Shown: piece after piece, positions 8,905 to 13,882 of the stretch
Position numbering within the stretch: the first letter of the stretch is position 1
Layout of the letters: each line of letters begins with the position of its first letter
NCBI GenBank assembly: GCA_000310025.1
Contig: FN648892.1
Coordinates: 8,953 to 22,834, forward strand
From: Ectocarpus siliculosus
Lineage: Eukaryota; Sar; Phaeophyceae; Ectocarpales; Ectocarpaceae
Reading direction: 5' to 3'
Length of the DNA: 13,882 bases
The notes under the pieces: generated by a model
Databases searched by the model: none
What the model was told of the DNA's origin: nothing
The model's input: only the letters and a program-made list of their open reading frames with translations
Made by a program: the position numbers and the translations under genes

Positions 8905-8916
8905 GTCACGCGCGCC

Positions 8917-9255
8917 ATGGCGTCAAGAGGGTCGGGCTCATCGACCCGTAGGGCTACCCCTAACGCCATAGAGGCGGGCTGGATCGCGAGGACAGGGGGG
9001 GGGGTAACCCGCTTCTCCCGCTCCAAGTCTAAGGGAAAGGGGAAGAAGCATGCTTCGCCACCGCCGCAGGCTCAAGTAAGTTCGCGCGATACCGATGGGA
9101 CCTGTCATGGGGTTAGTGCAGCTGCTGTTGAGGAGGCTGAGCGATATCTTGGTCCATTGTCGGATTTGATGGATTCACCAGTGAGCGGTCACCACCGAGG
9201 CCGGCGCCTGCGCAAGCTCAGGTCCAAGATGGCCGTTGAAGACGAAGCACCCAAC
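8917..9255 (+). CDS. Unknown gene exon 1
   Basis: The start ATG at 8917 has a good context (GCGCCATGG). The exon is 113 codons if donor GTGCGT at 9256 is used. A stronger donor, GTAAGT at 9076, is also in phase 0 and would give a 53-codon exon; the extra 60 codons are open and protein-like (SAAAVEEAERYLGPLSDLMD), so both isoforms are possible. The N-terminus is Ser/Arg/Lys-rich. Confidence 0.55.
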
Positions 9256-12200
9256 GTGCGTAAATGCGCGGCTACCTTTTTTTTTTTTTTAGTTTTCGTA
9301 CCATCATTACATGGCCTTGTCAAATAGCTGGACCGTCCCTATGGTGTCATGTACCCGCACCGATAGGTACGGCTGTCCTTTCTTTTACAGTCGCGACCGC
9401 TCTTCCTTTTAGTCGTGAACTCCCTCTCTACGTGGCAGTTGAAAGGACGAAGTGTCGAGAGCAGGACGCACGTATGCATGATGGCCTGCACATAATTTCC
9501 AAACACCAACCATCTACAAGCACAGCATTTGGAACTTACATGCACCTGTGTCTGGTTCGCTCTTGCGCAAGAGCGAACAGCCAACAATTTCAGATTGCAT
9601 TCCGGGTAACCCCGAATCTCGAGTCCTCTCAACGTCCTCCCGCCATAGCCGCATTATGACGCAATACGTTGTGCCCAGCCACATCGCAAAACTTGCTCTA
9701 ATTTTTTTGTCTGACCCGCCCTTGTCGGGTTGCTGTGTCTTTGTCTGTCCCAGGCGGAGGATCCCAATGTCGATGATGATGTTGAGGCCGACCTGTCTTC
9801 CGTCAGGAACGTCTCCGCAGGCTCGGATCCGTCGGCCAGGGCGTCGAAGAGTGTTGTTTCCGGCGGTGGTGCTGGTCGGCAGTCGACGGGGGCTGCCCCG
9901 CAGGGTTCGTCTTCGCAGACGGTACCTGCCCCGTCCACACGTCGCCAGTCCGCGCCCCCCGTTACCGGTGCTGGTAGCGGGAGCGGCGGCGGCAGCAGCA
10001 GTGCCGCGCCCGCGGCATCCTCCGCCGCAACATCTTCGCAGATCACCTCACGCAGGACTTCTGGTACGTTTGGCGAGATCACACCCTCGCGCCCTGCTGC
10101 TGCCTCCGGCTTCGGTTCTGGTGCTGCCCCCGTCGCTGCTGATGCTGCCTCCGGCTCCGGTTCTTCTGATCGTGAGATCACGATAACGTCCGCCATGACC
10201 CCGGCTGAAGCCATGGCGCACGTTATGGTGGTTTTCGGCGGAGCTGCGGCAGGCCCAATCTTCATCTACATGCTTCAGAAGCATATGGAGGAACACGTGA
10301 GTAAAATAGGTCTTCCCTGAGAAAATAATCACTTTTTGTGGGACAGACATGTTTTCATTTTGGATGAACGAGTCATTTACAAACATTAATTTTGGACACT
10401 TAGCACGTGTTCAACAATTGGGTCTTTCCCATAAAGTGGACGACGATAGAAGAAGGGGTTAACGTTATGGGTCTAACTCGACGTCCGCCCTCTTGCGTAG
10501 ACACACCACTCTCATAGTTCCCACTATATTTTCCATGACGTGGAGGCGTAGCCAGGACTCCTACATATACCTTGATGTGTATTGGAATCCTTCCAACCGT
10601 CACACACACATGGTCAATCGAGTACTTCCCATCATGCAGCAATTTCCAAGAGTTGCAGTTTTCATCCTTGACATGAGGACGCGGGTCTTGGTCATGAAAT
10701 ATTGCGGCGTGCCGCACTCAACCTGTCGTCTGTTTGATGTTGTTCGATTCCTACAAAATGTATTCGTCACAGACGGCAATTCACACTCTCCCTCCTGCCC
10801 CGCTTGATGTCCCGCCCGCCGTTGTTTTTCCCACTACATCCGTCGCAGGTAAAGCTGGTTTTCTCCCCACTTCTCGGCGGCAGCTCGTCGGTCGTTGCGG
10901 GTTCTCCGGGAAGTGCGACCTAGCCTGTCAGGCAGCCAGGAGGCTCAGTACGTGGCTTCACTGCTGCCATCTCCGTGGTGTGGAGTTTTGCACTCATCGG
11001 GCCCCAGCAGATGGACTACTGTACGGGGCATGGGCGGACGGACCCTGACACGAACGTATTCTGTAGGATGTCTTACATGTTCTGGGAGCCCACCGGTCTA
11101 CGATACGAGCCCTTCATGAGTGAGTGTTGTGTTTGTTTTGGGTCATTCGAATAAGTTTTTGTGTGAACTGATTCACTCACAGGTAGAGCGATGCGTCAAA
11201 GTTGCCCTGACCGTAAGGTCTCTAGTCATCGCCATGGTCGTCGAATACAACGTTGTGCTTATGCTGCTGAAATATTAGAGTTTGGCACATACACCACACA
11301 GCCCCGGAGTTCACGCCAATTGTAGTTTTTCGTAAGAGTCGGTCAATCGGCCTCCGTCTTTCGCTTTAGTTTGCCCGCGGAAACATATCGATTCCCGTTA
11401 TCGGTCGGTGTTGCAGGCCCTCCCTCTTACGATGTGGCCACTAGGCTACCCCTGGGGACACCTTAGCAGGGGGAGGGGGGTCAACACTGTAGGCACCCTG
11501 TGATAGGGGGGGGGGGGGGAGGGGCACCAGGGTTCATAGCGAAGGCAAGGTCCGGGCCTCGACCTTGTTAAGGTCTTGTGCCTTGGTGGGGTCTAAGGTC
11601 TCCACCTTGTACATGCTTAACACGCTGTCCGGTGTTGTTGGTGATGCCCTGACAGGGTAATGAAATTTAAGAGGTGAACATGTGGACACCTTACTGTTGC
11701 CTGACGTGTCCGTTCACTATCGTTTATTCGTTTTTGCACTGCTCCAAACACAGAGGCATTCCGGCCAGCGCTTCAGTCGGCCCGGGGTCAGTGGCACAAG
11801 GGGGTCAGGCTCGCCGTGGTGGAGTTCGTGCTCTCCCAGCTTCGGTTTGTCGCTAAAGAGCCGTCCAGTGTCGGCAAGGACTCCCATGGTCTTCTGAGGC
11901 TCGTCGCCCGCGCTCTGATGCAGGATGATCCCGAGGAGCTCGCAAAAAGCGAGGTTAGTATGTGGGTCGTGTGTCTTTCGTTGTGTTGAGGTTGACGACA
12001 CACACTGCAATTTGCACTTTAGCCGCTATAGCGGCAGCAGTGTAAGTGACGGGATGATACCGACATTTCATGCCGTTCGTATATGTCCTTAATGCCTCCA
12101 CCTACGATGTTTTGGAGTTTGGTGCCAATAGCTTCCTGTTGCAAAACCAAGCGGTTTATGGTTCCCGGACGCGAACGAGTAGTCGTATACGCAGGAAGGG

Positions 12201-13737
12201 GGTGCAATCACGAACGGATGGGCTGCCATCATCATATACATCATCCATGTAGTGGTCAATTAACTACACAAGAATGCCTCCATGAACCTACCCTTCGTCT
12301 TGTTTGTTTCCGCACACAGGAGATGACGGTGTGCATCGACTCCTTGATCGAGCTCCCTCTGGACGCCCACAGGTCGGGAGGCTGGGAATCCCTGGGCCCC
12401 TTTGACATCTGGGGGGGGAATGCGCCTCTGTTCATCGAGGATGTGAGAAAAATGAATGTGGCTGGCGTGGTCGCGCCCAATAATAATACGCCATTGACGT
12501 CACCGTTTTATTTTTTTTATACACACTCTGTCATGATTAAGTATTATGCAGAACAAAACTGTATAGCGTGATAATCACGAGTAGCAAGGTGTATGGAGGT
12601 AGGTAGGTAGGTAAAGAGTTTGATATTGTACATTGTGCTCCATGCGTTTCGGAAGCAAACTGCTGCTGTAGCCAAGGATCAAATTTTTCCGGTAGGTCGT
12701 CGGTCGATTTTTCTTCACAGTTCCAAGTCGAAGCGAGAGTGTTTGCCAGAATGTTGCCGGCCATGATTCCGAATTGTATAACGCCGTTACGTTCTCGTTT
12801 GTAAGTCGCTTTGAGGATGGCGGATGTGGGTGTTGGTGGAAGACACACCACCCGGCCGTGTGGTGTGTACAGCAGCTCTCTGCACAAAAAAACAATTATC
12901 AAAGTAGCTGCGGACAGGCGCGAACATTAAGAGTCGCGAGCCCAAATATTATTGAGAGCTAGCTCTGCGAGAAGCGCCCCGCGGCTGTGTTTGGCGTCGA
13001 GTACTAAAGATTCACGGGGTAACAACTACATACATACCTTGATATTTTACCAGCCCTCGTTACGCCTCTAATTCGTGCCTACGTCGGCTTATTTCTATTT
13101 GTACTGAACACCAGGTTGTCTTGCCCCTTCTGGAGCTTGCAATCCAACAAATGAAAGTGCTGCCGGATGACGGCGACTCCACGGACGCTTTTTCCAAGAC
13201 CAGGTCGCGGGTAAACCGCTGGGCCATTTTGGAGAGGGGGGGATCTCCCAACCAGGTTTTTCAGAAGGAGTGAGTACGAGACATACCCTAAATATCCCTA
13301 TGTACACACAACCTCATCATTTGGTACTCTGCAGCACGACAAGGGAAACATTTGGTCGGGCATTATTTTTGTTGTTCCATTTTTCGGATCTTACCAAGTC
13401 ATATTACGCGACAGGCTAGTTATTTTCTGCGAGATGAATCGCTCCCCTGAGCGGCTTGTGTTATTTAATGCATGTAGACGACTACGCTACTCTCGCGAGA
13501 TTTGTTCTAGGCTATACCACACACCCCGTAGGCGTATATACTGCAAAACACGCACACTACAACCAACCGTCTCTTCCGCCGTCCCCTCGCCTTTTAAACA
13601 CGACAGGTTGTTCCGGAGCGCCTTCTTTTGGGCGACTGGGGATAACCAGACGCTCAAGCCCTGCCTGGGTCTAGACACGAAGTCACTGAAGCAGGCCGAC
13701 CTCAAGCAGTACGCGTGTCCTTACCTGTCGAAGCGGA
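8917..13737 (+). CDS. Unknown multi-exon gene, 3' end beyond window
   Basis: Eight exons are assembled: 8917-9255, 9754-10296, 10773-10848, 10940-11119, 11754-11953, 12320-12442, 13115-13269 and 13607-13737. The phases at the seven junctions are 0, 0, 1, 1, 0, 0, 2, and all match. The visible protein is 582 residues plus one base, and a GTAAGT donor at 13738 shows it continues. I do not recognise the family. Residues 1-113 are basic, with KSKGKGKKH and RRLRKLRSK as possible nuclear signals. Residues 114-250 are Ser/Ala/Gly/Pro-rich and likely disordered. From about 265 on the protein is ordered. There is no clear membrane protein signature and no enzyme motif that I can name. It is head to head with the transposase, so it could be an accessory gene of the same element or a host gene. 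Confidence 0.65.
9256..9753 (+). other. Intron 1 of the unknown gene
   Basis: This intron is 498 nt, GTGCGT to CCCAG. It contains a T run (9278-9291) and a 24-bp perfect palindrome at 9555-9578. Confidence 0.55.
9555..9578. repeat. 24-bp perfect palindrome
   Basis: The half-site GTTCGCTCTTGC is followed directly by its reverse complement, with no spacer. It lies within intron 1 of the plus-strand gene. Confidence 0.8.
9754..10296 (+). CDS. Unknown gene exon 2: low-complexity region
   Basis: This exon is exactly 181 codons, phase 0 at both ends, after the strong acceptor TTTGTCTGTCCCAG; the donor is GTGAGT. It starts AEDPNVDDDVEADLSS and then becomes Ser/Ala/Gly/Pro-rich (for example GAGSGSGGGSSSAAPAASSA). 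It ends with the ordered segment MTPAEAMAHVMVVFGGAAAG followed by PIFIYMLQKHMEEH. The long open frames seen in the other frames here are by-products of high GC and low complexity. Confidence 0.65.
10773..10848 (+). CDS. Unknown gene exon 3 (short)
   Basis: This exon has 25 codons plus one base: TAIHTLPPAPLDVPPAVVFP then TTSVA. The acceptor TCACAG is at 10772 and the donor GTAAAG at 10849. It is Pro-rich. The phase agrees with both neighbours, but a short exon with a modest donor is the weakest link of the model. Confidence 0.45.
10940..11119 (+). CDS. Unknown gene exon 4
   Basis: The reading frame is VRGFTAAISVVWSFALIGPQ, QMDYCTGHGRTDPDTNVFCR, MSYMFWEPTGLRYEPFM, with the donor GTGAGT after the first base of the next codon. 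A TAG at 10921 closes the frame upstream, so an acceptor is needed. CAG at 10937-10939 and CAG at 10946-10948 both keep phase with exon 3; the first is used here. The preceding intron would be only 91-100 nt. A hydrophobic stretch and two cysteines are present, but no motif that I know. Confidence 0.55.
   Translation, partial: EAQYVASLLPSPWCGVLHSSGPSRWTTVRGMGGRTLTRTYSVGCLTCSGSPPVYDTSPS
11120..11753 (+). other. Intron 4 of the unknown gene
   Basis: This intron is 634 nt, GTGAGT to CACAG. Repeat copy C is embedded at 11441-11660. An alternative exon could start at 11187 (after GGTAG) in phase and end at a stop at 11277. I favour skipping it because the exon at 11754 also joins in phase and continues a long protein. 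Confidence 0.5.
11441..11660 (+). repeat. Dispersed repeat, copy C, inside intron 4
   Basis: This copy matches only the 5' parts of copies A and B, in the same orientation. Hairpin 1 is at 11448-11473, a G run at 11498-11512, a perfect GACCTT-GTT-AAGGTC hairpin near 11558-11572, the CACCTTGTACATG block near 11602-11614, and hairpin 2 at 11622-11658 with one arm mismatch. Similarity fades after about 11660, so the 3' half is missing or too diverged to see. Confidence 0.75.
11754..11953 (+). CDS. Unknown gene exon 5
   Basis: This exon is two bases plus 66 codons, phase matched to exon 4 (joint codon AAG). It reads AFRPALQSARGQWHKGVRLA, VVEFVLSQLRFVAKEPSSVG, then LLRLVARALMQDDPEELAKS E, with donor GTTAGT. 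It is predicted helical and amphipathic. Codons are strongly G/C-ending, unlike the surrounding introns, which supports it as coding. Confidence 0.65.
12022..12035. repeat. 14-bp perfect palindrome in intron 5
   Basis: GCCGCTATAGCGGC, in the 366-nt intron 11954-12319. At this length it could be chance. Confidence 0.5.
12320..12442 (+). CDS. Unknown gene exon 6
   Basis: This exon is exactly 41 codons, phase 0 at both ends: EMTVCIDSLIELPLDAHRSG, then GWESLGPFDIWGGNAPLFIE D. The acceptor is CACACAG and the donor GTGAGA. Reading through the donor stays open for 43 more codons but becomes poor in protein character. Confidence 0.6.
12537..12902 (-). other. Antisense open frame inside intron 6, doubtful
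   Basis: A 121-codon open frame lies on the minus strand within the 672-nt intron 12443-13114. Its middle part (VIQFGIMAGNILANTLASTW, then DDLPEKFDPWLQQQFASE) has fair protein character, and a possible acceptor TTTTGTGCAG lies near its start. The ends are low complexity (PTYLPPYT from the GTAG repeat). It may be a relic exon of another element or chance; there is no recognised family. Confidence 0.25.
12595..12612 (+). repeat. GTAG tetranucleotide microsatellite
   Basis: A short GGTA/GTAG tandem run of about four units in intron 6. Confidence 0.6.
13115..13269 (+). CDS. Unknown gene exon 7
   Basis: This exon has 51 codons plus two bases: VVLPLLELAIQQMKVLPDDG, DSTDAFSKTRSRVNRWAILE, then RGGSPNQVFQK. 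The acceptor ACACCAG enters in phase 0 and the donor is GTGAGT. The basic central part and flanking helices could bind nucleic acid or protein, but there is no motif to name. Confidence 0.6.
13607..13737 (+). CDS. Unknown gene exon 8 (last exon seen)
   Basis: The first base completes a Glu codon from exon 7, then LFRSAFFWATGDNQTLKPCL and GLDTKSLKQADLKQYACPYL SKR follow. The donor is a canonical GTAAGT at 13738, leaving phase 1. The 3' continuation lies beyond the window. The pyrimidine-rich acceptor tract (13569-13596) is strong. Confidence 0.65.
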
Positions 13738-13882
13738 GTAAGTTTCCAGATGCCAATGTTGTCCTTGGTGTTCATCATGTATTGGCCTGGGAGCAACATA
13801 GTAGTCGCCTCTGTTCGCCGCCACATGCCTTCGTCCTATGTTTGCCATCCTTGCCCTTTCGAATTTTGTGTACACCCCGTGC
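13738..13882 (+). other. Intron 8, incomplete
   Basis: It begins GTAAGT. I see no in-phase acceptor with a following open exon before the window ends. Confidence 0.4.

Larger units (their letters stand above)
8454..8916. promoter_or_regulatory. Divergent intergenic region between the transposase and the unknown gene
   Basis: These 463 bp separate two start codons on opposite strands, so both promoters must lie here or within the 5' untranslated regions. Visible items are a CCAAT box at 8729-8733 on the plus strand, an A-rich then T-rich tract (8559-8590), a perfect 8-bp-stem hairpin (8707-8726) and a 16-bp inverted repeat (8665-8680 with 8889-8904). I see no convincing TATA element with fixed spacing. 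Confidence 0.4.

Noticed and set aside
9654-10265. 203-codon minus-strand open frame and a 212-codon plus-strand frame (9548-10186)
   Set aside because: Both overlap exon 2 of the unknown gene; they arise from GC-rich low-complexity sequence, and the exon 2 frame alone has clean splice sites in phase.
11187-11277. Possible terminal exon of the unknown gene ending in TAG
   Set aside because: It joins in phase, but skipping it allows an in-phase chain of four further convincing exons. It could still be an alternative 3' exon.

Overview
The window looks like nuclear DNA of an intron-rich eukaryote. It holds two multi-exon genes whose exons join in consistent reading phase across GT-AG introns of about 90 to 670 nt, with mixed base composition, microsatellites and a dispersed repeat family. 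There are no bacterial-type operons or Shine-Dalgarno sites. A stramenopile such as a brown alga would fit the intron density and the G-run-rich non-coding DNA, but this is inference and no sequence here fixes the species.

Layout. (1) 1-1670: non-coding; two diverged same-orientation copies (A and B) of a repeat carrying small conserved hairpins. (2) 1671-2396: no gene that I can support. (3) 2397-8453, minus strand: an eight-exon gene of about 1,400 codons. It has an N-terminal zinc-finger-like exon, an acidic linker, a DDE-transposase-like core spread over several exons (candidate acidic residues in IDGFN, VADSPQR and SSGE contexts, plus an HPCPYC knuckle and a TPVESLH motif) and a long intronless 3' exon. 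I read it as a tnp2/Plavaka-like (CACTA-related) transposase; the superfamily call is tentative. Two frame breaks suggest a decaying copy or sequence errors. (4) 8454-8916: a 463-bp divergent intergenic region with a 16-bp perfect inverted repeat 208 bp apart, a small hairpin and a CCAAT box. (5) 8917 to beyond the right edge, plus strand: a gene of at least eight exons (582 codons seen) encoding a protein I do not recognise: a basic, low-complexity N-terminus followed by a more ordered region. Its intron 4 contains the third repeat copy (C), its intron 1 a 24-bp perfect palindrome, and its intron 6 a GTAG repeat and an antisense open frame.

The two genes run head to head and could share a control region. 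They may belong to one large transposon (transposase plus accessory gene), or the plus gene may be a host gene next to an insertion; the sequence does not decide. I could not find terminal inverted repeats or target-site duplications bounding the element.
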